From Rhodococcus sp. 4CII (GTDB lineage Bacteria; Actinomycetota; Actinomycetes; Mycobacteriales; Mycobacteriaceae): a stretch of 64,000 nucleotides of DNA. The translations under genes were made by a program, and so were the position numbers. This document shows positions 26,290-34,966 of the stretch, one piece after another. Each line of letters starts with the position of its first letter. Within the stretch, counting starts at the first letter, position 1. Under the pieces are notes generated by a model. That model was not told the DNA's origin. It saw nothing but the letters and a program-made list of their open reading frames with translations, and did no database searches. Location: the NCBI RefSeq assembly GCF_014256275.1, contig NZ_JACCFE010000001.1, forward strand, positions 97,749-161,748, read 5' to 3'.

Positions 26290-26436
26290 CCTTCTCCGCT
26301 CTCCCGCACACCCGATGTGTCAGCGCCCGAACCCGGCGGCGGCTGTCGCAGTGTCGGAAGCGGCTGCGCCGCACCGAATTTCCCCCGGCCACCGCCGGGG
26401 TTGCACCAACACCTTTGTTTACCAGGAGGACTGATC

Positions 26437-26607
26437 ATGTGTTATCCCGTCGCGTGCCGCCGGTGCGGAAAAACGACCTGGGGAGGCTGCGGCCGGCACG
26501 TCGACGACGTCATGAAGTCGGTGCCGGCATCCGAGTCGTGCTCGTGTGCGGCGGTGTCCGAGCCCGCGCCGCGGGCCGGGTTCTTCGGCTCCCTCTTCCG
26601 CCGCTGA
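26437..26607 (+). CDS. Small Cys-rich (CxxC) protein of the persulfide operon
   Basis: A 56-residue protein starting MCYPVACRRCGKTTWGGCGRH, with four cysteines arranged as a small zinc-ribbon-like knuckle (CRRC ... GGCGRHV), then VMKSVPASESCSC and a short tail. AGGAGG lies eight bases before the ATG. Similar small proteins are common in actinobacteria but their function is not known to me. Its position between the dioxygenase and TauE suggests a sulfur or metal carrier role. Confidence 0.8.
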   Translation: MCYPVACRRCGKTTWGGCGRHVDDVMKSVPASESCSCAAVSEPAPRAGFFGSLFRR

Positions 26608-26689
26608 CCCCCGCGAACCCGCCCCGCGACCGGCGGTCGGCGTGCACCACCGGGCACGAGATGACGCTCCGACTCCCGAGGAAGACCCG

Positions 26690-27466
26690 GTGACGATTCT
26701 GCTGGCCCTCACGCTCGGGGCCGTCATCGGCGTCCTGCTCGGCCTCCTCGGCGGCGGTGGATCGATCCTCGCCGTTCCGGGCCTGGTGTACGGGATCGGG
26801 ATTCCGCTCGAGCAGGCGGTGCCGATGTCGCTGCTCGTGATCGGCGCCGCCTCGCTGTTCGGGGCCGTGCCGAAGATCCGGGCGGGGCAGATCCAGTGGC
26901 GGGTCATGGCGGTCTTCGCCGGCACCGGTGTCGTGGCCGCGTTCGCCGGCAGCGCGGTGAACCGGCTGCTGCCGCCAGCGGTCACCCTCGGCGGGTTCGC
27001 GGTGGTGATGATCGCCTCCGCGATCCGGATGCTGTCGAGCACCGAGAGCGTCGGGACCGCCTGCCGCGCGGACGGCGCCTCGGCCATCGACTGGCGCCGC
27101 TGCACGTCCCGTTCCATCCCGGCGGGCCTCGGTGTCGGCTTTCTGACCGGGCTCTTCGGGGTGGGCGGCGGTTTCCTCATCATCCCCGCCCTCGTCCTGC
27201 TGCTCGGGGTGGAAATGGCTGTCGCCGTGGGCACGTCACTGCTGATCGTCGCCGTGAACTCGGGGTCCGGGCTTATCGCCTACCTCGGTCATCTGCGCCT
27301 GGACTGGGCGCTGGTTGCGGTGTTCACCGTGACCGCCGTCGGTGGATCGCTTCTCGCGGGCCGGTACGGCGGGCACGTCGACAAGGCCCGGTTACAACGG
27401 TGGTTCGCCGTCCTGATCCTCGCGGTGGCGGGATTCGTCCTGATTGAGGTGCTCACGCTGCGATGA
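26690..27466 (+). CDS. TauE/SafE-family sulfur compound transporter
   Basis: Membrane protein of 258 residues with about 8 helices. It has the family's two Gly-rich repeats, GAVIGVLLGLLGGGGS near the start and GLGVGFLTGLFGVGGG in the middle. TauE/SafE proteins move sulfite or related anions and occur in S. aureus cst and other sulfide-oxidation operons. The GTG at 26690 has GAGGAAG upstream. It follows the Cys-rich gene and precedes cstR; the likely cargo is sulfite or thiosulfate produced by the dioxygenase. Confidence 0.9.
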   Translation: MTILLALTLGAVIGVLLGLLGGGGSILAVPGLVYGIGIPLEQAVPMSLLVIGAASLFGAVPKIRAGQIQWRVMAVFAGTGVVAAFAGSAVNRLLPPAVTLGGFAVVMIASAIRMLSSTESVGTACRADGASAIDWRRCTSRSIPAGLGVGFLTGLFGVGGGFLIIPALVLLLGVEMAVAVGTSLLIVAVNSGSGLIAYLGHLRLDWALVAVFTVTAVGGSLLAGRYGGHVDKARLQRWFAVLILAVAGFVLIEVLTLR

Positions 27467-27512
27467 CCCGCACTCGCGAGCGGCCGGCGCGGCCACCCAC
27501 TCCACACTCACA

Positions 27513-27526
27513 TACCCCAGGGGGTA
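27513..27526. promoter_or_regulatory. CstR-type operator 3 before cstR
   Basis: TACCCCAGGGGGTA, the same TACCCC-N2-GGGGTA dyad as at 24824-24837, 38 bases before cstR; fits autoregulation. Confidence 0.75.
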
Positions 27527-27564
27527 ACCTGTGGAAGGTTATTTCTTTCACGGAAGGATTCGTC

Positions 27565-27834
27565 ATGGTCGGTGACGACGACAGCGTTGCATTGGTGCTC
27601 AACAGGCTTCGGCGGGCGCACGGACAGCTCGCCGGGGTGATCTCGATGATCGAGCAGGGCCGTGACTGCAAGGACGTCGTCACCCAGCTGGCCGCGGTCT
27701 CGCGGGCCCTGGACCGGGCCGGATTCAAGATCGTCGCCTCCGGTCTGCGGGAGTGCCTAACCGGCAACACCGCCGAGAACACCGAACCGATGACCGAAGC
27801 CGAACTCGAGAAGCTGTTTCTGGCGTTGGCCTGA
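27565..27834 (+). CDS. cstR: Persulfide-sensing repressor CstR (CsoR family)
   Basis: DUF156 repressor of 89 residues. Cys35 and Cys64 are 29 residues apart, as in CsoR/CstR, but the His that would sit 25 after the first Cys in a copper sensor is Gly here. Loss of that ligand marks persulfide sensors, whose two cysteines form a polysulfide bridge. AAGGA precedes the ATG at 27565; a longer upstream frame would run through the operator. It is the last gene of the cst-like unit and presumably represses it through the TACCCC-type boxes. Confidence 0.92.
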   Translation: MVGDDDSVALVLNRLRRAHGQLAGVISMIEQGRDCKDVVTQLAAVSRALDRAGFKIVASGLRECLTGNTAENTEPMTEAELEKLFLALA

Positions 27835-27923
27835 CCGGGCGCCGCGCACGGCGGGACCGATGACGATCGGGACAGCGCCCGGCACTGCGATCCCTCGGCG
27901 TTCGGGGCGCGAAAAACGGCGCG

Positions 27924-30032
27924 TCAGCCCGCGGGTGCGGGAGCCGGGGCAGGTTCGACCGGAGCCGGGACAGGCGGAAGTTGCGCAGGATCAGCGACCG
28001 AAAGCATCGGGTACACCGGTGCGTCGGCGTCGTTGTAGGTCTTGAGAACCGTGGTGACGATGCCGGTGAGCTCGTTGAAGATCAGCGAGCCGTTCTCGAA
28101 GTCGGCGCGCCGGCCACCCGGGATCGGGTACTCGTCCGAAGTCGGCAGGCCGATCTCGCCGGTGTCGGCGCCAAGGTTCTGCCAGGTCTTGAAGATCTCG
28201 CCGAGCACCGACCACACGCCGGTAGCGGAGGTATAGACGGCGCCGTTGGTGAACTTCGCGGCGCTGTTGCCTGCCTTGGCCTGCAGCAGTCCGGTGATCG
28301 CCGGGCCGAGTCTGCCGGTGTCGCCGCCCTCCGCGACCCACTTCTGTGCGACCGGGGACGGGTCGGTGAGCCGGAGCAGTTCGGTGACGAGGGCCGGGAC
28401 GCCCGCACCGAGGCTCGAGCTGGCGTCGGTGCCGGTCCCACCGGACGGTGCCGGGGTGTCGCCGGCCGGCGCCGGGGTGCCGCTCGCCGATGCACCCGAC
28501 GCGAGGGACGCGCTGCCACCGCCCAGGTTGGCCGCGGCGATCTGACGGATCTCGTCCATGTGCCGGTACCCGGCGTCGCCGTTGCAGCTGGTGTTGCCGA
28601 CATCGCGGTGCGCGAAGATGATCGGCAGGTCGACCGCTTCCCCCTCGGCGTAGGGGGTGAACTCGGTGCCCTCGGAGTACATGGTGGTGTGGCCGAGCGG
28701 GTCGAGTCCCGCCTTGCCCAGCTTCCAGCCGAGGAACTTGCCGACCGAGTCGAGGGTGACCTGCGGCGGATCCTCCGTGGAGAAGTCGCCCATCATCGCG
28801 ATACCGGTGGTGTTCTCATTGAACCCGCCTGAGTGGGCGCCCTGGACGGGACGGTCGAGACCGCCGGCGCGGCCCTCGAAGATCTGGCCGTACTTGTCGA
28901 CGAGGACGTTGTAGCCGACGTCGCACCAGCCGAGCGTCTGGGCGTGGTAGGCGTAGATTCCGCGGACGATCTCGGCCGACTCGGCCTTCGTGTAGTCGTT
29001 GCTGCCGTCGGTGTGGTGGACGGCTGCGCCGCCGATGAAGTCGTCGTAGTCGGGGTCCTGGCAGCGGATCGACTCGTCGGCCCCCCACTGCGCCCGGGAG
29101 ATGACCTTCGGGCCGGTCCCGTCCAACGGGGCGGCGACGTCACCGAGGGTCGCATCGCCGGGGCCGCTGCCGGGTTCGATCAGCACGGCGGTGACGTCGC
29201 CGTGACCGGTCTGCGCGGGCTGCTGGCGCAGCGGCGTGTTGACGGACGCCGGCGTGTACCCGAGCGGCGCCGCGCCCGCAGGCGGGGGCCCCGGTGCCGG
29301 GGCGTGTGCGGGTGCGGGGACCAGCGCTTCCCCGGGTGTCGCCGGGACGGCGGGAAGTCCCGGAACGGCCGCGGCCGCCTGATTCGCGATCGGGGTGAGG
29401 ATCTGGATCGCCTTGGTGACACCGACGTACACGGGCTCGGTGGCGACCTTGTCGCCGGCGGTGGCCTGGTCGGTGCGCCGGGTGTCGATCATGTCCGGGG
29501 ACACCCACTGTCCCCAGGTGCCGTCCGCCTGCAACGCGCGCACCTTCGACTCGGCGGAGGCCGCCGTCTGCGAGGTGAGCGCCACCATGCTGAACGGGAC
29601 GTCGCGGGTCAGTTCCTTCACGACCGCGCCGGGCTGCTGATCGGCGGGCGGCGCGAGCGTCGGATCGGACACGTCGCCCGGCGCGGGCACCTTCAGCGGG
29701 ATCTGCAGGTTCGGCAGCTGGAGGCCGCCGGGCAGCTGCAGGTTGCTCGGGATCTGAATCGTGTCGGGAAGCGGGATGTTCCGGAGATCGCCGATGTTGA
29801 CGTCGGGCAGGTTCAGGCCCGTCAGTTCCTTCAGGGGGATCACGATGTCCGGTATCTGGGACAGGGCGACCTGGGCGATCTGTGTGGACACCGTGACGGC
29901 CTGGGACTCGTTCGTGGAGCGCACTCCGGCCGGTGCGCTGGCGAGGCCGTAGACCGCGACGGGGCTGGCGACAGCCACAGCCGCGATCGCCGCGACAACG
30001 AGCGACGGACTCCGGCGGCGGTACAAGGGCAC
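27924..30032 (-). CDS. Secreted N-acetylmuramoyl-L-alanine amidase with LGFP repeats
   Basis: Cell-wall amidase of 702 residues. A short leader and hydrophobic segment (about 8-30) come first, then a long Pro/Leu-rich spacer. A PGRP/Amidase_2 domain (about 320-510) has VISRAQWGAD, zinc His pair AVHHTDGSNDY, GWCDVGYNVLVD and a late FAHRDVGNTSCNGD, so all zinc ligands are present. After a Ser/Thr/Pro linker come LGFP repeats (about 570-670; e.g. LGADTGEIGLPTSDEY), which bind the mycolyl-arabinogalactan wall. This is typical of Rhodococcus and relatives. GTG at 30032 has little space after GAGGAG; TTG two codons in may be the true start. Confidence 0.92.
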   Translation of the reverse strand: MPLYRRRSPSLVVAAIAAVAVASPVAVYGLASAPAGVRSTNESQAVTVSTQIAQVALSQIPDIVIPLKELTGLNLPDVNIGDLRNIPLPDTIQIPSNLQLPGGLQLPNLQIPLKVPAPGDVSDPTLAPPADQQPGAVVKELTRDVPFSMVALTSQTAASAESKVRALQADGTWGQWVSPDMIDTRRTDQATAGDKVATEPVYVGVTKAIQILTPIANQAAAAVPGLPAVPATPGEALVPAPAHAPAPGPPPAGAAPLGYTPASVNTPLRQQPAQTGHGDVTAVLIEPGSGPGDATLGDVAAPLDGTGPKVISRAQWGADESIRCQDPDYDDFIGGAAVHHTDGSNDYTKAESAEIVRGIYAYHAQTLGWCDVGYNVLVDKYGQIFEGRAGGLDRPVQGAHSGGFNENTTGIAMMGDFSTEDPPQVTLDSVGKFLGWKLGKAGLDPLGHTTMYSEGTEFTPYAEGEAVDLPIIFAHRDVGNTSCNGDAGYRHMDEIRQIAAANLGGGSASLASGASASGTPAPAGDTPAPSGGTGTDASSSLGAGVPALVTELLRLTDPSPVAQKWVAEGGDTGRLGPAITGLLQAKAGNSAAKFTNGAVYTSATGVWSVLGEIFKTWQNLGADTGEIGLPTSDEYPIPGGRRADFENGSLIFNELTGIVTTVLKTYNDADAPVYPMLSVADPAQLPPVPAPVEPAPAPAPAG

Positions 30033-30247
30033 TCCTCGGTTGCAGTTTCCCGGACGTCGGACCGTGCGAGGTTCGTGCGTGGAACTGGACGAATGTCTTG
30101 TTCTCCGAACAACATCCGCTGCAGATGCGGCCCTGTGACCGGCACGCCGCCGGTCTTGATCACTCTGGTCACACTAGTCACAGCAGGCGCAACATTCAAT
30201 CTGAGGTTGAGACTTTGGGGGTTGCGCGCCGGTGGTGACGTGGCCCT

Positions 30248-31651
30248 TCAGGTGCGGGTGGGACCGATCGCCGTCGGCGCGCCGCGGCGGGGCATGGCGG
30301 CCGCGGTCAGGGCCGCACCGACGGCGGTGACGGCCGCGCTCACCAGCAGCACCGTGGTCATGCCGTCCATGAACGCGGCGACCGGGGTGGCGGCGTGCTG
30401 CCCGGCGAGCAGACTGCCGAGCACGGCGACCCCGAAGGCGCCGCCGACGTAGCGGAAGGTCATGGTGATCGCGATGCCGGAGCCGGACCGTTCGGGGGAC
30501 AAGACGCCGAGGACGGCGTCGACCGCCGGGGCCAGCGCCGCTCCGACGCCCACCCCGGTGACAGCGAGCCAGGTGGCGGTCAAGGCGTAGCCGGTGGCCG
30601 CGCCGGTGGTGGCGCCGAGGGTCAGGCCCGCGGTGGCCAGGAGCAGCCCGCCGGCGACCGGGACGCGGACACCGCACAGCGCCGCGAAGCGCTCGCCGAC
30701 CGGTGCGCCCACCACGATGCCGCCGATGACCGGCAGCAACCGCAGCCCGGTGCCGAAGGCGTCGTAGCCGCCGACCAGGTGCAGGTACTGGGGCACCACG
30801 AACAGCAGCCCGAGCAGCGCGAAGCTGGCCAGCGCCGCGGCGACGCTGCCCCAGACGAACAGTGGCTCACCGAACAGGGGCAGGTCGATGAGCGGGTGCC
30901 GGGTGTGTCGTTGCCACCAGGCGAACACCGCCACCAGCGCCAGGCCCCCGGCCAGGGCGACGACGGTGACCGGATCGGTCCAGCCCCGGGTGGGTGCCTC
31001 GATCACCCCGTACACGACGGCCACCAGCCCGGTGGTGGCCAGTGCGGCGCCGAGGACGTCGACCGGGCGCGGGGCCGGGTCGCGGAACTCGGGGATCAGC
31101 AGTGCGGTGGCCACCATCGCGGCCGCCGCGACCGGGACGTTGATCAGGAAGATCGACCCCCACCAGTAGTGGTCGAGCAGCCAGCCGCCGATCAGCGGTC
31201 CGAGCGGGATACCGGCACCCATCGCGGCAATCACCACCGACAGCGCCTTCGCCCGCTCGCGGGGCTCGGTGAACAGCACCGGCAGCGTGGCGAGGGCGAT
31301 CGGGGTGAGCACCGCGGCCCCCAGCCCCATCACCGCGCGGGCAGCGATCACCGGTCCCGCGGTGTTCGCCGCCGCCGCCACCAGCGAGCCGGCGGCGAAC
31401 AGGGTCAGGCCCACCAGCATCGACCGCCGGTGCCCGTAGCGGTCGCCGAGCGCCCCGCACGGCAGCATCAGGCCGGCGAACACCAGCACGTAGGCGTTGA
31501 CCATCCACTGCAGATCCGCGGTGCCGGCACCGAGATCCGCGGCGATGGTGGGCAGTGCCACGTTGAGGATGGTGATGTCGAAGCCGAGGGTCAGGACCGC
31601 CAGCGTCAGCGGCAGCAACGCCCACCACCGACGACCTCCGGGTGCGTTCAT
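30248..31651 (-). CDS. MFS multidrug exporter, DHA2 (14-helix) type
   Basis: Membrane exporter of 467 residues. Motif D1 (FDITILNVALPTIAADL) and motif A (GALGDRYGHRRSMLVG) are clear and a long loop-bearing second half follows. The second ATG (31651) is preferred because GGAGGAG lies seven bases upstream; the first ATG is too close. It is divergent from the CmtR-like repressor, and the 80-base gap holds that protein's likely operator, so it may be induced with the cadmium operon. It is distinct from the MFS at 15424. Confidence 0.9.
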   Translation of the reverse strand: MNAPGGRRWWALLPLTLAVLTLGFDITILNVALPTIAADLGAGTADLQWMVNAYVLVFAGLMLPCGALGDRYGHRRSMLVGLTLFAAGSLVAAAANTAGPVIAARAVMGLGAAVLTPIALATLPVLFTEPRERAKALSVVIAAMGAGIPLGPLIGGWLLDHYWWGSIFLINVPVAAAAMVATALLIPEFRDPAPRPVDVLGAALATTGLVAVVYGVIEAPTRGWTDPVTVVALAGGLALVAVFAWWQRHTRHPLIDLPLFGEPLFVWGSVAAALASFALLGLLFVVPQYLHLVGGYDAFGTGLRLLPVIGGIVVGAPVGERFAALCGVRVPVAGGLLLATAGLTLGATTGAATGYALTATWLAVTGVGVGAALAPAVDAVLGVLSPERSGSGIAITMTFRYVGGAFGVAVLGSLLAGQHAATPVAAFMDGMTTVLLVSAAVTAVGAALTAAAMPRRGAPTAIGPTRT

Positions 31652-31729
31652 GAGCATGCTCCTCCACCGCCGAACCGGATAGCGGCGATATCATCGCCAC
31701 CCAACGATGTAACTATTAAATAGGCTATC

Positions 31730-31745
31730 ATCGCCATATGGCGAT
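31730..31745. promoter_or_regulatory. Palindromic operator over the cmtR-like start
   Basis: ATCGCCATATGGCGAT is a perfect 16-base palindrome containing the ATG of the ArsR-family gene, within a longer imperfect CTATCA...TGATAG dyad. It lies between the divergent MFS and cadmium units and suits an ArsR-family dimer. Confidence 0.7.
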
Positions 31746-32118
31746 TGATAGTGATGGGTGCCTGGTCTCCGGCACCGGCTCGAAATTGGATGCGGCGGTG
31801 GCGTTGTTCCACAGCCTCTCCGACGGCACCCGGCTGGCGATCGTGCGCCGCCTCGCCGACGGAGAGGTGCGGGTGGCGGACCTGGTCGGCGAACTCGGTA
31901 TGGCGCAGTCGACGGTGTCGGCGCACATGGCGTGCCTGCGGGACTGCGGTCTGGTGCAGGGCCGCCCGCAAGGCCGGCAGGTGTTCTACTCGCTGACCCG
32001 CCCGGAGCTGCTGGACCTGCTGGCGTCGGCGGAAACCCTCCTCGCCGCCACCGGGAACGCGGTGGCGCTGTGCCCGAACTACGGCACCGACGCCGCCGGC
32101 CCGGGGGTGACCGCATGA
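31738..32118 (+). CDS. cmtR: CmtR-like Cd/Pb-sensing ArsR repressor
   Basis: Winged-helix repressor of 126 residues. Cys66 and Cys70 in the recognition-helix segment HMACLRDCGLV, plus Cys112 in the tail (ALCPNYG), match M. tuberculosis CmtR (Cys57, Cys61, Cys102), which senses Cd(II)/Pb(II). The first gene of a chain in which each stop overlaps the next start. In M. tuberculosis cmtR also neighbours a P-type ATPase gene (ctpG). Likely regulates this operon and the divergent MFS. Confidence 0.9.
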   Translation: MAIDSDGCLVSGTGSKLDAAVALFHSLSDGTRLAIVRRLADGEVRVADLVGELGMAQSTVSAHMACLRDCGLVQGRPQGRQVFYSLTRPELLDLLASAETLLAATGNAVALCPNYGTDAAGPGVTA

Positions 32119-34070
32119 GCGACGCCTGCGGCTGCGGCCACGACGAACCCCGCCCCGAGGGCGAGGAGGAGCACGAACCGGAAAAGTTGTGGCAGATCAC
32201 CGAGATCCGGGCCGCGGCCGCCGCCGGGGTGCTGCTGGCGGCCGGACTGGTCATCGGCTGGGTCGGTGGCCCCGATCCGGTGAAGTTGGCGCTCGAAGCT
32301 CTCGCGTTGGCCGTCGCCGGCTACACCTTCGTCCCCTCCACGCTCACGCGGCTGGCCAAGGGCAAGATCGGCGTCGGCACCCTGATGACGATCGCCGCGG
32401 TCGGCGCCGTGATCCTCGGCGAGGTCGGCGAGGCCGCGATGCTCGCGTTCCTCTTCGCGATCAGTGAGGGCCTCGAGGAGTACGCGGTCACCCGCACCCG
32501 CCGCGGCCTGCGCGCGCTGCTGTCCCTGGTCCCCGATACCGCCACCGTGATCCGCGACGGACATGAGCAGACGGTGCCACCGGCCGAGTTGGCGCTCGGG
32601 GAGCTCATGATTGTCAAACCCGGTGAACGAATCGCCACCGACGGCACCATCCGCGCCGGCCGCACCGCCCTCGACACCTCGGCGATCACCGGCGAATCCG
32701 TGCCCGTCGAGGCCGGCCCCGGCGACGAGGTGTTCGCCGGCTCCATCAACGGCACGGGCATCCTCGAGGTCGAGGTGACCGCGGGCGCCGAGGACAACTC
32801 GCTGGCCAAGATCGTGAAGATCGTCGAGGCCGAACAGTCCCGCAAGGGCGAGGCCCAGCGCCTCGCCGACAAGATCGCCAAACCCCTGGTCCCGACGATC
32901 ATGGTCGCCGCCACGATCATCGCCGCCGTGGGCAGCCTGCTCGGCGAGCCGCGGGTGTGGATCGAACGCGCTCTCGTCGTCCTGGTGGCCGCCTCCCCGT
33001 GCGCGCTGGCCATTGCCGTCCCGGTCACCGTCGTCGCCGCGATCGGCGCCGCCAGCAAACTCGGTGTCCTGGTCAAGGGCGGCGCCGCGCTCGAGGCCCT
33101 CGGCGGTATCCGCGGGATCGCGCTGGACAAGACCGGCACCCTCACCCGCAACAAGCCGGTCGTCATCGACGTCGCCACCACGAACGGTGCCACCCGCGAT
33201 CAGGTGCTCGCGGTGGCCGCGGCGCTCGAGGCGCGCAGCGAACACCCCCTCGCCGCCGCGATCCTCGCCGCCGTCGACGACTACGCCCCGGCCGAGGACG
33301 TGGAGTCCGTCACCAGCGCCGGCCTGACCGGGCGCCTGCACGGCGCCGGCGTCCGGCTCGGCCGACCAGGCTGGATCGAGCCCGGCCCACTGGCCGAGGA
33401 GGTGGAGCGGATGCAGCACGCCGGAGCCACCGCCGTGCTCATCGAACGCGACGGCCTGGTGCTCGGTGCCATCGCGGTCCGCGACGAGCTGCGACCCGAG
33501 GCCGTCGAGGTCGTCGCCGGGCTACACCGCGACGGCTACCACGTGGCGATGCTGACCGGCGACAACGAGCGCACCGCCCGCGCCCTGGCCGCCGATGTCG
33601 GGATCGACGAGGTGCACGCGGACCTGCGCCCGGAGGACAAGGCCCGCATCATCGGCGACCTGCAAGGCCGGCGGTCGACGGCGATGGTCGGCGACGGTGT
33701 CAACGACGCCCCGGCCCTGGCGACCGCGGATCTCGGTATCGCGATGGGCGCGATGGGCACCGATGTGGCCATCGAAACCGCCGACGTCGCCCTGATGGGT
33801 GAGGACCTGCGGCACCTGCCGCAGGCCCTGGCCCACGCCCGCCGCTCGCGCCGCATCATGCTGCAGAACGTCGGGTTGTCGTTGGCGATCATCACGGTCC
33901 TGATGCCGCTGGCACTGTTCGGGGTCCTCGGCCTGGCCGCCGTGGTGCTGGTGCACGAGCTCGCCGAGATCGTGGTCATCGCCAACGGTGTCCGGGCCGG
34001 CCGCGCCCAGGCCCTGACCGCCGGGTCGGTACCCGCCCCGGCGGCGGGGAAGGTCGAGGCCCGCACGTGA
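32115..34070 (+). CDS. Heavy-metal P1B ATPase with SPC motif (CtpG/CadA-like)
   Basis: Metal exporter of 651 residues. A short N-terminal CGCGHDE motif comes before the first helices. TGES, the membrane motif SPC (VAASPCALAIAVP), DKTGT, SEHP and GDGVND follow in order, and the last helices contain an LVHELAEIVVIANG segment. There is no HMA domain. The cmtR-like neighbour and CadD argue for Cd(II)/Pb(II) rather than the Co(II)/Ni(II) often linked to SPC pumps. ATG at 32115 overlaps the repressor stop. Confidence 0.93.
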   Translation: MSDACGCGHDEPRPEGEEEHEPEKLWQITEIRAAAAAGVLLAAGLVIGWVGGPDPVKLALEALALAVAGYTFVPSTLTRLAKGKIGVGTLMTIAAVGAVILGEVGEAAMLAFLFAISEGLEEYAVTRTRRGLRALLSLVPDTATVIRDGHEQTVPPAELALGELMIVKPGERIATDGTIRAGRTALDTSAITGESVPVEAGPGDEVFAGSINGTGILEVEVTAGAEDNSLAKIVKIVEAEQSRKGEAQRLADKIAKPLVPTIMVAATIIAAVGSLLGEPRVWIERALVVLVAASPCALAIAVPVTVVAAIGAASKLGVLVKGGAALEALGGIRGIALDKTGTLTRNKPVVIDVATTNGATRDQVLAVAAALEARSEHPLAAAILAAVDDYAPAEDVESVTSAGLTGRLHGAGVRLGRPGWIEPGPLAEEVERMQHAGATAVLIERDGLVLGAIAVRDELRPEAVEVVAGLHRDGYHVAMLTGDNERTARALAADVGIDEVHADLRPEDKARIIGDLQGRRSTAMVGDGVNDAPALATADLGIAMGAMGTDVAIETADVALMGEDLRHLPQALAHARRSRRIMLQNVGLSLAIITVLMPLALFGVLGLAAVVLVHELAEIVVIANGVRAGRAQALTAGSVPAPAAGKVEART

Positions 34071-34588
34071 GCGAGACAGCGGCTCGATCGGCCACCACGG
34101 GTTGGTCGCGGCGGGTTCTTGCGGTCGTCGGTGTCGCGCTCGCCGCCGTCGCACTGCTGGTCGAACCCGTTGCGCGCCGCGAACTTTCCGATGGTCGCAC
34201 CGTCGACCTGGGATTGCTGCAACTGAAGTTGGCGTACAACAGCGGTGTCGCGTTCAGCGTCGGCGACCAGCTGCCGGCCGGGATCGTCCTCGCGGTCACC
34301 GCCACCATCACCCTCGGTGTCGGTATCTACGCGTGGCGGACCGCCCCCACCAGTTCGCTGGTGGCGGTGGTGGGTTTGTCGGCGATCGTCGCCGGCGCGG
34401 CCGCCAACGTGATCGACCGCGCCGTCGACGGGAAGGTCACCGACTACTTCCACACCGGCTGGTGGCCCACCTTCAACCTCGCCGACACCTACCTCACCTG
34501 CGGTGTCGTGCTGGTCATCGCATCACTGCTCTGGGAGTCCACCCACGCCCCCGCTGATCCCACGCCCGCGAAGGAGAGTTCGACATGA
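34067..34588 (+). CDS. lspA: Lipoprotein signal peptidase LspA
   Basis: Polytopic membrane aspartyl protease of 173 residues that removes lipoprotein signal peptides. It has four predicted helices, the NSGVAFS motif and the two catalytic-Asp motifs, NVIDR and FNLADTYL. Its GTG overlaps the ATPase stop (GTGA). An LspA inside a Cd/Pb operon is known from pbr/cad loci, where it is thought to support metal resistance; the partner lipoprotein is not evident here. Its own stop overlaps the next start. Confidence 0.92.
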   Translation: MSETAARSATTGWSRRVLAVVGVALAAVALLVEPVARRELSDGRTVDLGLLQLKLAYNSGVAFSVGDQLPAGIVLAVTATITLGVGIYAWRTAPTSSLVAVVGLSAIVAGAAANVIDRAVDGKVTDYFHTGWWPTFNLADTYLTCGVVLVIASLLWESTHAPADPTPAKESST

Positions 34589-34932
34589 CCGTCATGCCCG
34601 ACCGCATCCAATCCGCTTACACCGCGGAGATGACCGCCGCCCGCGACACGGCAGCCGGCAACACGCGGTGGGCGCATCTCGAACGGGCGCACATCCTGTC
34701 CCAGCCCTACCCGTGGCCGCACACCCGCAACCACCTCGCCATGCTCAACCTGGCGCTGCGGCAACACGATCGCCGCGAGGCCCTCGGGCAGATCGTGCGG
34801 ATCATCGTCGCCGCGCCCGGTTCGCTGGCCGGCCGCTACCCGGAGGGCAACACCGGCCGCACCCGCGCCGGACTGACGACCCCGATGTCGATGCCCGCGG
34901 ACCTGGCTAGCACCATCACCGGAACCCCGTGA
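34585..34932 (+). CDS. DUF3703 family protein
   Basis: Soluble 115-residue protein of the DUF3703 type: AHILSQPYPWPHTRNHLAML, then RREALGQIVRIIVAAPGSLAGR and a NTGRTRAG end with many conserved His/Arg/Tyr positions. Function unknown; members often sit beside metal efflux genes. GAAGGAGAG lies seven bases before the ATG, which overlaps the lspA stop (ATGA). Confidence 0.85.
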   Translation: MTVMPDRIQSAYTAEMTAARDTAAGNTRWAHLERAHILSQPYPWPHTRNHLAMLNLALRQHDRREALGQIVRIIVAAPGSLAGRYPEGNTGRTRAGLTTPMSMPADLASTITGTP

Positions 34933-34966
34933 CCGGCAAGAGCATCGGGCGGACCGGTGTCGCTCG

